Assembly: GCF_963259705.1 (NCBI RefSeq)
Contig: NC_081853.1
Location: 3,233,019-3,297,018 of the forward strand
Reading direction: 5' to 3'
Source of the DNA: Myotis daubentonii
Lineage: Eukaryota; Chordata; Mammalia; Chiroptera; Vespertilionidae
Length of the DNA: 64,000 nucleotides
A program made the translations under genes and the position numbers. Of the stretch, positions 34,354 to 45,975 are shown piece after piece (the stretch's first letter is position 1; each line of letters starts with the position of its first letter). Below the pieces are notes generated by a model. It worked only from the letters and a program-made list of their open reading frames with translations, did no database searches and was not told where the DNA came from.

Positions 34354-34689
34354 GCTCTTTTATTTGCTTCCCCCTTATCAGTTCATTTAACCTCTAATGG
34401 TTGAAATACACCATGTCTCACAACAAGGCTTTAACTTTGTTGTATCTATGCTCCCTCCTAGATGTTTTCACAAAGTTCCAAGGCATTAATGGTAATTGAT
34501 AGGTTTAATGACTCAAGAATTTATCTCTCATTCTGCCGACTCTAAATTCTAGACGCCGGTATCCAGCTTTCTACTGGACATCTCCATCTGCACAGCTAAC
34601 AGGCACCTGGTCCGGAGGCTGGGTCATTAGGGCTTTCTTTCCCTTTGGGAACCCTTCTCCCCTGGTTGTTGCCATTTCAGAAAGTGCTG

Positions 34690-35265
34690 CCTTTGCCTGA
34701 TTGGTGAGTGACAGTATACTAGAATGATATGTGATTCCTCCCTTGATCTCAGCTCTCACATCCAACCACTAACACATACTCTCAGCGTTATCCCAGTGAA
34801 ATCTAGTTCTCACCAACTCTGCAATATCTTCATCTCTAGCTGGGGTTATTATGGAGTTTCTCCAACAACCGCCAAGCCAGCACTCTATGATATTTACAAT
34901 CTTCTTTCCACACAGTTGCTCAGCAATAATAAAAAAATCCTTAAAAGTCTTCCCACTGCACTTAGAAAACAAACAAACAAACAAACAAACAAACAAACAA
35001 ACAAACAAAAAACTATACTTCTTACCACAATGTAAAATACTATGTTAATAAGTCAAATTTCACTTTCTGACCACGTGTTTTTCCACTCCCACCTTTTCTC
35101 ATATGATCCAGCCTCTCTGGTCATCTTCTACCCTCCAACATGCCCAGCTCCATCCTGGTTTAGGGCCTTTGTCCCTCTTCCTGGCCCTATCAGACCAGCT
35201 TCTTACCTTTAAAGTTTCAGCTCAACCTCACCTCCTCATGGGGTCTTCTCTGGCCACCATATAAA
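34690..35265 (+). repeat. L2-like fragment with (AAAC)n tract
   Basis: The segment around 35095-35260 fits an L2 3' region (tatgatccagcctctctggt, tagggcctttgtccctcttc, acctcctcatggggtcttct). The left part (ttatcccagtgaaatctag) may belong to the same element. A (AAAC)n microsatellite at 34966-35008 interrupts it. Confidence 0.55.
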
Positions 35266-35489
35266 TAAAAAACAATTAAAAATAAAAAAATACATTTGCA
35301 ATCCTATTTATGTTCCTGGTCATATATCAAACATATGTTTTAATAATATCCAATATAACATTACAGAAACATACACAATTATTGTGTTGTGTTTTATTTA
35401 TAGCACTTTCAGCAGCTGAAATTTTCTTGTTTATTTATTTATTTTTAAATAATAATGTCTAGGTTACTTCCTTCTTTCCAAAATTGTTA

Positions 35490-35840
35490 ATGGTTCTACA
35501 CTATTAATAGGGAAAGTCCCAATTTTTTGGAGTGTAAACCAAGGCCTCCATGAGTCCACATATCTGATTTTCACTCATCTCCTGCCTGTATCCATCCATT
35601 TATTGCCCATGAGCCCCACCCTACTGCATCACATACCCCACTCCAAACCTTTCCCCTCAGCACATCGGGACACTTGTATTCTCTTTAACCGCCAACTAAC
35701 ACGTGCCTGTCCTTTAAGACTCAGTGCAGATGCTCTCCTTGGGCCCTTAGGAAGACAGTTCACTCTTCATTCTGTGCTTTAGGGACAAGTCTTTGGTACA
35801 ACTGGGCCCCGTGTCTATCTGCTTAATACTTCCCACTTGT
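35490..35840 (+). repeat. L2-like 3' fragment
   Basis: Text such as aaaccaaggcctccatgagt, ccccactccaaacctttccc and aagactcagtgcagatgctc resembles the L2 3' region, but less clearly than the copies at 11130 and 53530. Confidence 0.4.
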
Positions 35841-35894
35841 CATGAGTGGGAAAATGGTTTACCCACTCACAGTGCTTCCTGTACAAAATAAATT

Positions 35895-36215
35895 TTTAAA
35901 AAAATCTTTATTGTTGAGAGTATTACAGATGTCCCCTATTTTTCCCTCATTGCCCCCCTCCACCCAGTTCCTGCCCCACACTATTGTCTGTGTCCGTGGG
36001 CTATGCATATATGCTTGTAAGCTCTTTGGTTAATCTCCCCCCCACCCCACCCTCCCTCTGAAACACCTCAGTCTGTGCCATGCTTCCATGTCTCTGGATC
36101 TATTTTGTTCATAGATTTATTTTGTTCATTGGATTGTACATCTGAATGAGATCATGTGATACTTGTCTTTCTATGACTGGCTTATTTCACTTAGCATAAT
36201 CCTTTCCTAGCCTGA
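35895..36215 (-). repeat. L1 3' end fragment
   Basis: Reverse-orientation bat L1 tail: ttattgttgagagtattaca, the cccccctccacccag segment, gctatgcatatatgctt, and gattgtacatctgaatgaga. It is the same tail as at 11685 and 13025. Confidence 0.82.
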
Positions 36216-36294
36216 ATACTCGGTTTTTATTCTCTGGGTAGTTATGGTTTGCCTATCTTAATCTTAAAGTGTGAGCCTCAAAAAACTGTGATAA

Positions 36295-36375
36295 CATTTG
36301 TCATAAATGATTCATATCTGTATCCCTAGCCTCAGTTTCTGGCACATAGTAGCTGTTCAACAAATGTTTACCATT
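36295..36375 (+). repeat. MIR 3' end
   Basis: cctcagtttctggcacatag followed by tagctgttcaacaaatgttt fits the MIR core and 3' end. Confidence 0.55.
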
Positions 36376-37162
36376 GCTTCAAAACAAACACAACAGTGAA
36401 GTAAGTATGGATCCACTAATCATAGTAGAGCAGGATTTTCATCTTATGTTTCTTCTGAGTTTATATGTGTGATTCATAAAGCCTGGTCACATATCACACA
36501 CATATTTTCTTCTAATTATTATTTCATTATTATACAACAGGACATTGTAAAATTATAACTATCAGGGTGGCTGTTAACAGCAATCAGCAATCAACAAATG
36601 ACTAGTTGTACCTACTGTGTGCTATACACTCTACTAAGCTTTCAGGCTGACAAAACAGATTGCATGAGTCAGGCTGGGCTGGGCTCTGCGTGGTAACAGA
36701 TCTCCACGTCTCAGTGGCTTAACAGCATGAAGCTTTACCTCTTGCTCATGTTGGCTATTGAGCGGGAAGTCCTTCCAGAGATGGTTCGGTGAGCCCCGCT
36801 TACTCTGTCTGTGGGTCGGCCACCCTCCAAGCACGCTGAGTCTGCCACTGCAGCTCTTGCACCCAGTCAATTGACAAGTGTAGAGAGAAAATGCTGAGAA
36901 TCTCCCAGGAGCTGGAAGCCTTTTAATTAATGCCTGACCACATTCTCTCGGTCAAGCAGCCCTAGACTAACTACAAAGGCGGTTGGCAGTGTGTCTCCAG
37001 AGGGTCAGTGAGAAGAGTTACTGCAACACCGGTAGTGCCCACGTCCCATGGGCACACCAAGCTGTGGCACGATGCTTCCCTCGGTGCCCTGATCAACTTG
37101 AAGCAACTTGAATAATTAAGTATCAGAGATGTTTTCCTACTGAAAAATATTTGCCAGAGTAG
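36376..37162. other. Unassigned DNA
   Basis: No gene or clear element. Open frames at 36634-36870 and 36971-37174 (minus) have no recognised domain. Confidence 0.45.
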
Positions 37163-37727
37163 CAGAGTGGGCAAACCCTAGCCTGTGGGCCCTCCAGCTT
37201 TCTGTGTTGTTGGAGAGCATGCAAGCCAAGAATGGGTTTTACACAATAAATGTTTGAAAATCATCAAAAGAAGAAGAATATTTCACAACTTTGAAAACTG
37301 TATGAAATTCAAGTTTGCGTGCATACACAAAGTTTTATTTAAAACTGCCATTTTGCCCTAACAGGTTTGGCTCAGTGGATAGAGCGTCAGCCTGCGGACT
37401 GAAGGGTCCCAGGTTTGATTCTAGTCAACGGCATAAACCTTGGTTGTGGGTGCATCCCCAGTAGGAGGTGTGCAGGAGGCAGCTGATTGATGTTTCTCAT
37501 CGATGTTTCTAACTCTTTATCCCTCTCCCTTCCTCTCTGTAAAAAATCAATAAAATATATTTAAAAAAATTTTTTTTTAAAACTGCCATTTTTTTTATTT
37601 GTACGTGTCTATGGCTGTGTTTGTGTCACAACGGCAGAGCTGAATAGTTGTGACAGAGTTCACATGTCCTGCCAAGCCTGATGTATTAAGTAGCTGGTTG
37701 TACACACAAAAAGTTTGCTGTTCCCTG
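37163..37727 (+). mobile_element. Old hAT-type DNA transposon
   Basis: The left end cagagtgggcaaaccctagc and right end aagtttgctgttccctg form rough inverted termini of the hAT kind. The interior text (gcaagccaagaatgggtttt, caaagttttatttaaaactg, gcagagctgaatagttgtga) matches a common old mammalian non-autonomous hAT family whose name I cannot fix. It is split by a Ves SINE. Confidence 0.65.
37355..37578 (+). mobile_element. Ves SINE inside the old hAT
   Basis: The head gccctaacaggtttggctca and a tRNA-like caggtttgattctag are followed by a tail of A and T runs. A 14-bp target duplication aaaactgccatttt flanks it, which shows it inserted into the hAT. Confidence 0.93.
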
Positions 37728-37819
37728 TTTAAGAGCTTTCGAATAGCATATATTTTAGTGTTGATGTTTCAGTAATTACAAACCTCCCTAGTGATTGTGT
37801 TCATTTAACAGGAGTGGGC

Positions 37820-38899
37820 CACAGAAAACAGCTGTATCTGAAGATGGGAAAGCAAAAATTTACCTGATAAAAAGTCAAGAGTGGGGAAAAAACATATTTC
37901 AAACCAAACAGATCTGGCTCAGCTGAACAGGATTGTTTACCTATAGATTGTCAGAAGAAATGAAGGGACGATCTCCTTTCCTGTGATAAACAGACACATC
38001 TCTGCATAGGTCATTTATGCAGGGCTGGGATCTGGTCCATCCTTGCTGTTTCAAGGGACCTGGCATATATGGCATACTGTTCTTAATATGTTTGCTCACC
38101 TTCTTGGCACTATGTGTTTTAACCAAGGTCACCTCTCTGAGAATGACTGTTTCCCCAGGTAGGGATTTTCCCCTGAAGTTAGGGAGGGAATAAAACCCCT
38201 TAACTAAGTGCCAGGCGGGTAATTAATCACTTTAACTACGAACAATCATGCTTAAGCTACATAATCTTTACTCCCTGGAATAGAGATTGATAGGATTGGA
38301 ATCAACTGGTATAAATACAGATGTAACAAGACAACAGGACACAGAACCTAGACACAGAACCTACACAGAACCTAGAGACAGAAGAACTTCGCTGGAGAGA
38401 ACATGGCAAAAGATCGTGGACAGAAACTGGAGACAGAACCTAGAGACAGAACCTAGCGAGAGAACATGGCAAAAGATCCTGGACAGAAACTGGCCACAGA
38501 ACCTAGAGACAGAACCTAACGAGAGAACCTGGCTGAAGAACCTGGATAGAACATGGCAAGAGAACCTGACTAGAACCTGGTGACAGAACCTGGCTGGAGA
38601 ACCTAGTGAGGGAACATGGCTATAGAACCTGGCTGGAGAACCTAGCAAGAGAACATGGACACAGAACCTGGCTGGAGATCCTAACCAGAACTTCGCTGGA
38701 GATCCTGGACAGAACCAGTCTGGAGAACCTAGCGACAGAACCTGACAACAGAACCTGACTGGAGATCCTAGATAGAACCAGGAGAGAGAACCCAACCATG
38801 CTGATCAACTGAACGCTGCCTCCGTGTCATTCCTTCTTCGCTGACTCCGTCCACACCTTTGGGGACCCCTGGACCCACTGGGGTTGGACCCCAGCAATG
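37820..38899 (+). repeat. Candidate ERV LTR containing a minisatellite
   Basis: A promoter-like TATAAATA lies at 38310-38317. The 3' part (cctccgtgtcattccttctt, cgctgactccgtccacacct, ggggttggaccccagca) looks like the R-U5 end of a retroviral LTR closing in CA near 38891-38899. Between them lies a large minisatellite. The left boundary is a guess and no internal retroviral genes adjoin. Confidence 0.45.
38334..38800. repeat. Minisatellite of gagaacctgg-type units
   Basis: About 25 irregular 15-19 bp units are built on agaacctggctggagaacc, acagaacctagcgagagaac and catggcaaaagatcctggac variants. Open frames on both strands (98 and 144 residues) consist of the repeat and are not credible genes. 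Confidence 0.9.
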
Positions 38900-39155
38900 C
38901 AGGAACTTACAACCAGCTGTTCCTTGCTGCCAAAAGCAAGGTTTCCTGTGCATTTGATATCCTAGCTCTTGGCTTTCACAATTTCTGGACATGGACACCT
39001 GTCACTGACTCTACCACTTGGTAAGGCAGCGACATCATTGCTGGACACAATGGGAATCAGCTCTGTTGAACGGCACCAGCTCAACAAACAAGGTCGGTTT
39101 CAAAGAACATCTAGCAGATATTTTAGTTTAACTCTATTTATAGTGTAAACCTTTG
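38900..39155. other. Unassigned spacer
   Basis: Nothing recognised between the LTR-like segment and the SPIN pair. Confidence 0.4.
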
Positions 39156-39367
39156 CAGCGGTTCTCAACCTGTGGGTCGAGATCCCTTTGGCGGTCGAAC
39201 GACCCTTTCACAGGGGTCGCCTAAGACCATCCTGCATATCAGATATTTACATTAAGATTCATAATAGTAGCAACATTACAGTTACGAAGTAGCAACGAAA
39301 ATAATTTTATGGTTGGGTCACAACATGAGGAACTGTATGTAAAGGGCAAGAAGGTTGAGAACCACTG
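39156..39367 (+). mobile_element. SPIN-type non-autonomous hAT, copy 1
   Basis: It starts cagcggttctcaacctgtgg and ends ggttgagaaccactg, the SPIN hAT termini. The interior (gatatttacattaagattca, agtagcaacgaaaataattt) is the SPIN variant with the catcctgcatatcag segment. The 8-bp flanks (aacctttg / ctttagag) do not match well, so one side has mutated or been rearranged. Confidence 0.88.
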
Positions 39368-39388
39368 CTTTAGAGTAAGCATCTAGAG

Positions 39389-39611
39389 CAGTGATTCTCA
39401 ACCTTCCTAATGCCGCGACCCTTTAATACAGTTCCTCATGTTGTGGTGATCCCCAATTTCACTGTTACAAATTGAACATAATTAAAGCATAGTGATTAAT
39501 CACAAAAACAACATGTAATTATATATGTGTTTTCCGATGGTCTTAGGCGACCCCTGTGAAAGGGTCATTCGACCCCCAGAGGGGTCTCGACCCACAGGTT
39601 GAGAACCGCTG
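39389..39611 (-). mobile_element. SPIN-type non-autonomous hAT, copy 2, inverted
   Basis: The same termini occur in the opposite direction (starts cagtgattctcaaccttcct, ends ccacaggttgagaaccgctg). The interior (gcatagtgattaatcacaaa) is a different deletion derivative from copy 1. Target duplications atctagag / ctctagag match 7 of 8 and fit the TCTAGA preference reported for SPIN. Confidence 0.9.
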
Positions 39612-42600
39612 CTCTAGAGTAAACAATATTTCTTCTAAAGACATTCTGCAATGTAGAATTCATTTGTTCACATGGGCAATATTTAATGGATTGTCTAATA
39701 TATTCAAAAGACAATGTGGATCAGCACATCCCAGAGCCAAACTGATGTTTCTTTTAGTGTGTGTGTTTTTGTTTGTTTTTCTTTTTTTGAGAAAGCTTCT
39801 AATTGTAACTCAGGGAAAATTCTCCTCTTAATTTGTACTGAATTATTCCCTTTGAATGCTGCTTTGGAATTTCAACAAATGTTTATCATGAGTTTGAATC
39901 TTTTTCATTCAAAATTATGAATATATAAATATTGCATATTTAAATATGAATATAAATATTTTTATAGTTAAATTACCTTTTTGGTGTAAACCAAACCCAT
40001 CACACTCTTTTCTATTGAAGCAGTAAACGTGATTGAGCCCTTTGTTCATTTCTGTAGCTTTCCTGCCTCCAGTGACTCACGTGAGGCCCCCATTTCCAAA
40101 TAAAATCCTGACTGATTTCTTGCTTTGACAAGTTAATATCGTCTAGTGACTGAGGTAAGTAACTAGGATCTGGGATCAGGAAACTTGAGTTACATTTCTA
40201 CTTATGTGCCCACATTGAGTACCTCTTTAAGTTGGCTTCTGCTTCCCACCTGGCTGGTGCTGATCTGTTATGGACCCGATCCATGAGGGACAGGCTTGCT
40301 CATGTTGTCTTTGTTTTTTGATTGTGTGCTTTTGATAAAAGAAAGGTAGATCTGATTTTTAAAATTATAGTTGACATACAATATTATATTAGTCTCATGT
40401 ATATAACATAATTTGACATTTGCATATCTTAGAACTGATTTTTAATTGAATAGAATGCCCTAATATTAGATCTCTTAGGGCAAAAATATGTTTGCTAGTT
40501 TCTATGGAACAACTACAGTTATAAATGTTCAGGAAGTTTGCTTTTACATGTACGAAGTATCCTTAAATAATAAGATACTGGAGATTTTTAAAAATCTGTC
40601 ACATTTATTATTTGTTAATTATAATGACCAAATCTGTCAAAATGAAAACTCATATTTCTGAAGTTTGGGAAACTTATTGTATTTTAGGACTTTTATGTTG
40701 ACGTTCTCTGTTAACTCATTTTCAATTTTATTTTTCTCCCCAATTGTCTACTTCTTCCCAATAACATATACACTGTCTCAACTGTTGTTAAATGTGAACA
40801 CCAATGGGCCATTCTTATTTTTATTGATATATAATTACATTTGGGCCAAATATTTGTTTGATCGGAGAGTTAACACATTTGGCCTTTCAGTTTTGAGAAA
40901 TGGATAAAAGACTACAAGTTCATGAGAGCTTATGGTTTTTAAAAAGAAACAGGAAAAAAAAACCCTAAAATTTATTTTGGAGGTAATCACAAAATATCTT
41001 GAAATTTTATAAAATTCAAAGGTAAAATATAGAAAATGCTGGCAAATTGTTCAGGGTAGCTGAAATCATGTATTGCAAATATTTGTGTGTGAGATAATGG
41101 AAGTTTTCTGAGGATCAAAATTACCACAGACATTTGGCCAAGCCAGCATCAAGTGATTTCACACAATGATTGAACTTTTCTCTGTTGAAGATGCTCCTGG
41201 ACAAATCCTTCGTTTCTGGAAATTTCCTGGACCTCCTTCATCTGCCACAGAAAAGCAATGGAAATCTCTTATCCAATGGCTGAGGGAGATGCTGGTGGCT
41301 CCTTTAGTTTGCAGCCAAGCCTTTGTCTTACACCTCAGGACAAGTTCCTTCATTTTCCCTCCATCCCTGACTTTTGCATGTTTCAGTACCTTTCTGAAGA
41401 GGCCTCCAGGACTGACTTGCTCACTCCTCTGCTCGGTGGATTTCGCAATGTAGACCCTAGAGCAGTGCCTCCCAACACTGCCTTCCTGGTGACCGAGATG
41501 TTCTGCACCTGCATTGTCCCATATGGTAGCCACCAACCACATGAGGCTCCTGAGCACGTGCAATACGAGTGCACTGGAGAAAGGAACATTTAAAGATATT
41601 TAATCTTAATTACCTTTAATTTAAATAGTCACATGTTCCTATATGAGACAGCACAGTTTTAGACCATCTCTTTCTGGACAAACTGCAAGCCTTTTAAAAA
41701 CTAGATTATAAATTCCATGAATACAGACCCATGCTGTCTGTTTTGTGTACTTTTGCATCAACAACACAAACAACGTGTTCGGCACACAATCGGCAAATAT
41801 TTTTGTTAAATGAGTGATTGAGTGCATGAATAAATATATGAACACTGAAGATAAGATTAAAATAGAGAACACAAAAGGGACTGTATGCACACTTTTATCT
41901 TAGAATACATTAAATCATTTTTTTTAAAAAATGATCTCCTTAAGGTAATATTACTGGTTAAACAAACTGGGACACAAAGAAGTGATGACTGTCCACTCAT
42001 TGTGAATCATATTCGGAGCTCTGGTTCCTCAATCTAAAAGGAATGCATCAAATATGTCTGAAACTATAGAGGAATGTATGTTCATGAATCAGTCCGGCTC
42101 ATAGGCTTGTATCAAATAGTTGTATCGGTGGCGGGCATATGTTCCCTCTCAATAAATGCAAATTTCTGAGAAATCAGGAGGATGGCATCTGTTGGCTGTA
42201 GCTTTCTTGACCTCTGCAAGCATGATAGCAGGGGTGTGCTGGAGAGGCACAAAGTTTGGTTTTCACTCATCAGTTCACTTAGCTCAGTATTGTTGCTTTA
42301 TACCCTGGCTTCACTAGTTACGGCCTGCCATGATCAAATATAAAACAAAGTGGAGGCTCTGGCTGTAGAGTTTGACCTCATTTTAGGACAGCACCCGATG
42401 AGAGATAAATCACATTCCAGAGGAGAATAAAGAATTTAGTCCAATGCAATAAAGCAAAATTAAAAAATGGCCCACAGACCACACCCAACCAATGTGGGTA
42501 GGAGTTGTGTAAACTAAAAGAGCACTTAAAGTTAAAGCCAACTTTCAGATAGAATAAGAGGCACACTTGGGAAAAAACAAATTCATCCGTTTCAAGTTTC

Positions 42601-42650
42601 TTAATATATAGTCACACAATAGAATAGCATGCAGTGGTGAACACAATGAT
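39612..42650. other. Mostly unassigned DNA with old repeats
   Basis: A likely L1M 3' UTR piece (minus) lies at 40345-40445 (aaattatagttgacatacaa, tctcatgtatataacataat). A common ancient mammalian repeat is at about 41495-41665 (cattgtcccatatggtagcc... caaccacatgaggctcctga). The open frame at 41258-41593 runs into that repeat and shows no domain. No gene is recognised. Confidence 0.5.
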
Positions 42651-42657
42651 ATTCCTT

Positions 42658-42982
42658 TTAATTCTTGCTGCTCTGACTGTCTTCTGCTACCTTGTCTTCC
42701 AAATTATTGATGTGATCCTCTGTTTCATCTAATCTGCTGCTGATTCCTTCTAGTGTATTTTTCATTCCAGATATTGTATTCTTTATTTCTGAATGGCTCT
42801 TTTTTATGGTTTCTATGTCCTTTTTTATGCTGTTGGGAGTTCTCACTAAGTTCCTTGACCATCCTTATAATCATTGTTTTGAACTCTATATCTAACAAAT
42901 TGCCTGCCTCTCTTTTATTTAGTCCTTTTTTTGGTGGTTTCTCCTGCTCTTTCATTTGGAACATGTTTCTTTGTCTCCCCAT
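42658..42982 (-). pseudogene. L1 ORF1 N-terminal fragment, one frameshift
   Basis: ORF1p is the L1 RNA-binding trimer. The frame opens at 42982 with MGRQRNMFQMKEQEKPPKKG and continues NLLDIEFKTMIIRMVKELSE. Near 42830-42850 the homology moves to another frame and continues as NSIKKDIETIKKSHSEIKNT through LDETEDHINNLEDKVAED. This is the heptad-rich coiled coil, which then ends at the fragment edge. Confidence 0.88.
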
Positions 42983-43977
42983 TTTGTATGCCTCTCTGTT
43001 TTTATTTTTTTCTGTATATTAGGTAGGTCTATGTCTCCCAGTCTTGGTAGGGTGGCCTTCTGTAGCAGGCATCCTGTGGGACCCAGTGGCTTAGTCTCCC
43101 TGATCACCTGAGCTAGGAGCTCCAGGAATGTCCCTTGTGTAGGTTATGTGATACCTCTTGTCCTTGAGCCTTGATTGCTGTTGGCCCATCCATGATGGGG
43201 TTAATCCTCCAGCTGTCTGACTGTAAGAATGGACTCTAACCGCAGTGTACAAGCTGCTTTGCAGGGTTGAAGCAGAATTCGCCCCGCAGGTCTGGTGCCT
43301 GCTGTGATCTTCGTTTGGATGTGCCATATGTGGAGCTAACTGGGTCCTGCTCTGATGCTGTCTGAAGCCCGCCACTGGGTGTGTTGGTTCTGTGGCCCTT
43401 GGGAAGGCCTCTGGTGCATGCCAATGTGAGATGCTGCCTATGACTGGCCCTGGGCAACCTGTTTAAGCTACAAAGTGATCCATAATTTGTAGTTGACTCT
43501 GTTTGGCCTGGGTGTGCCAAGGAAGGGCCAAACTACACACCACGTCGGCTTTTACTAGTACTGATCCTGGGGCTGGTCAGCAAAAGGCCAAAGGCACCCG
43601 GAGATCCTCCTCTGCCTGCCAGCTGCCTGTTAGGCTCAGTCATTGGATGAGCCTCTGAAGGTACATGAGGCAGGTTCTCAGTGAGGCAGCAGGTAGCAGT
43701 GAGTTGTGCTCACCAGATTGATACAGATTCAAACTCCATGCCAAGTGCTGGGTCTGAGGTCGCTCAGAATAAGTCCCAGGGTACACTAGCTTTAGCTGCC
43801 ACCTACTGGGTGCCCACAGACTTGTGGTAGGGCAGGGTCTGGGGGAGTTGTCAGGGTGAGGCCAGCAGAGCTCATCAGGCCCAAACATACCAAGATTTGG
43901 CCCTTTGAAGGGAAGGCTCTGCATAGGAATGGTAGCACTGGTTGGGGTGCAAGGGGAAAATGGCCCTGGTCCTAGGG

Positions 43978-44185
43978 CAGCTGTGGGCAAACCACGGCCC
44001 GCAGGCCGGATCCGGCCCGTTTGAAATGAATAAAACTAAAAAAAGACCGTACCCTTTTATGTAATGATGTTTACTTTGAATTTATATTAGTTCACACAAA
44101 CACTCCATCCATGCTTTTGTTCCGGCCTCCAGTCCAGTTTAAGAACCCATTGTGGCCCTCGAGTCAAAAAGTTTGCCCACCCCTG
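43978..44185. mobile_element. nhAT-type non-autonomous hAT
   Basis: Termini are cagctgtgggcaaaccacgg and, on the other strand, caggggtgggcaaactttttg. The interior has ggccggatccggcccgtttg and aacactccatccatgctttt, a family common in vesper bats. The 8-bp flanks (tcctaggg / ggttagac) are diverged from a TAG-centred target. Confidence 0.87.
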
Positions 44186-45131
44186 GGTTAGACCCACACA
44201 AGTCAGTCTGTCCTGACTCTGCCCAGACCTCCTGGAGAACCCAACTTGTGTAGGCAGGGCCTCCAGGAATCAAGAGGGCCGGGCTAGTGGATATTCCAGG
44301 AGGGGGAAGTGCAGGTCAAGCTCCCAGGAAAGTGAGCAGAATGGCCTTGTCCTGAGAGCCACACAACTCAGTCTGTGACACGCCTGAGTCCACCTGGACC
44401 TCCACACCAGGGACCAGGCAGCTGACTCCTCCTGGGCATGAACTCAGCAGGTGGCCTATTGCCTTCCCTCAGACTGATACTGCTCAGAGGGAAGTGCTCC
44501 AGGCAAGAAAGATGGTGTCGGTGGTGTGGGAGAGGGACCAGCATGGGGACCCTGATGGCTGTCCCTTCAGCTCTTTTCCTAGAACCACAAACGCCAATCT
44601 CTCCTCACATGACTCTAGCCCGCCCCTCCCTCCCTCCCCTGGAGGCCAGGGTGAGTGGCTGCAAAGGAGATGTTGTGCTTTGGCCCTCTAAGAGGCCACC
44701 TGTTTCCCTAGCAGACTCTATCTCTCCCTGGGGGCAGAGTCCCAACTGGTTTTCACAGCCAAGTGTTACGTGGGTGCCTGGACTGGGGAGCCCAGCATGT
44801 GGTTGAGGCCTGCGCTTCTCAGGGGGAATCTTTGGGGCTGGGATTTTTCTCTGGAACTTCAGCTGCTGCCCAGGAGCAGGGCTGCCCTCTCTGCTCTGCA
44901 CTTCCTCCCAGTCTCCACGTGGCTGCTTCTCTAAGTCCTTGGCTATAAGGCTTCTCTCCAGCTGATCTTCAGTTGGTTAATCAGGCCGATTGTTCTGTAT
45001 TTAGTTGTAAGTCCACTTTGGTCATAGGAGGAGCTTAGTGTAGCTTCCGCCTACTCTACTGCCACCGTGGAGCTCTGAAAATGAATGCTATTGCGTGTGT
45101 CCACATCGATATATCTCAAAAATGTTGAACA

Positions 45132-45206
45132 AAAATAACAATTTGTATAATATTATATAAAATAAACTAAAATAACAATTTGTGTAATATTATATAAAAT
45201 AAACTA
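45132..45206. repeat. 37-bp tandem duplication, AT-rich
   Basis: Two copies of a unit beginning aataacaatttgt(a/g)taata, period 37, differ at one position. It lies at the edge of old L1-like text (45190-45430, agaacagtggttactcttga) that may be an L1ME 3' UTR. Confidence 0.8.
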
Positions 45207-45429
45207 CTAATTATATAAAATGTGACACCTAAGAACCACATGTGAAATTGATGTATACTTCTGTATAGAGTAATAATATCAATATCTGGGGGAATGATAA
45301 ATGCAAAATCCAGAACAGTGGTTACTCTTGAGGGTGGTGGGATTATACTGCAAACACATCCATGAAGTTCTATTTCTGCAAAATATTGAAATAAATATGG
45401 CAAAATATTATGTCAATAAAGTAGTACTA

Positions 45430-45975
45430 TTTTATAGGCATGCTTTTTGAATATTTGAAATATTTTTCAAATAAATTATTACTATTTCTAAAATTCCTAA
45501 ACATTCAAACAAAAATTTTTGACACTGAAAATGAAAGATTTTTGCCTATCCCCATCTCACAAGTATATCAGATAGTTAATCTATAAAAGTTATTCTTGTG
45601 CTGAGAGATTGTGATGAGCTGAAATTTGAAAATATTCCAAAACTGAACTTAAATAATTTGACCAAGAGTTTTGGACATAGAAACTATGTAGTGAAGGGAG
45701 GAGGATGTGACAGGTAAACTGACTTAATGAAATTGTCTGAAATATAAAATCCAGTTCTACATTTTCCACCACAGTGAAGCCAGGACATTTGCAAATGATA
45801 CAATAACAGCTGCAGTTATAAAGAGGCCCTGAGATATATATATAAAGGTGAGAAATAATGGCAACTTCCTTTCAGAGAGAATTTATGTGCCAGGCTGGGT
45901 ACTAGAGGAGTTATATATTTTTTTTTTTAAATGCTAATTTATTCCTGATAGTCAACATCTCATTAATGGCATTTT
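45430..45975. other. Unassigned AT-rich DNA
   Basis: Nothing recognised apart from short A/T runs. Confidence 0.4.

Larger units (their letters stand above)
42655..45077 (-). mobile_element. L1 fragment with 5' UTR and start of ORF1 only
   Basis: On the minus strand it starts near 45077 (plus-strand ctactgccaccgtggagctc). About 1.9 kb of 5' UTR follow, ORF1 opens at 42982, and the element breaks off near 42655 inside the coiled coil. There is no ORF2 or 3' UTR. L1 copies are normally cut at the 5' end, so this is unusual. An nhAT lies inside it at 43978-44185. Confidence 0.82.

Noticed and set aside
38287..38795. Repetitive open frames of 98 (plus) and 144 (minus) residues that could look like a repeat protein
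   Set aside because: Both strands are open because the minisatellite lacks stops. The units vary in length and the two proteins are mirror products of one DNA repeat.
39156..39611. Direct and inverted repeats that might suggest a CRISPR-like or satellite array
   Set aside because: Only two units, in opposite orientation, with hAT termini and target duplication; the genome is that of a mammal.
32700..39700. A complete endogenous provirus between the two LTR-like segments
   Set aside because: The two segments differ in sequence and orientation, and the DNA between them is L1, L2, SINE and hAT with no gag, pol or env text.
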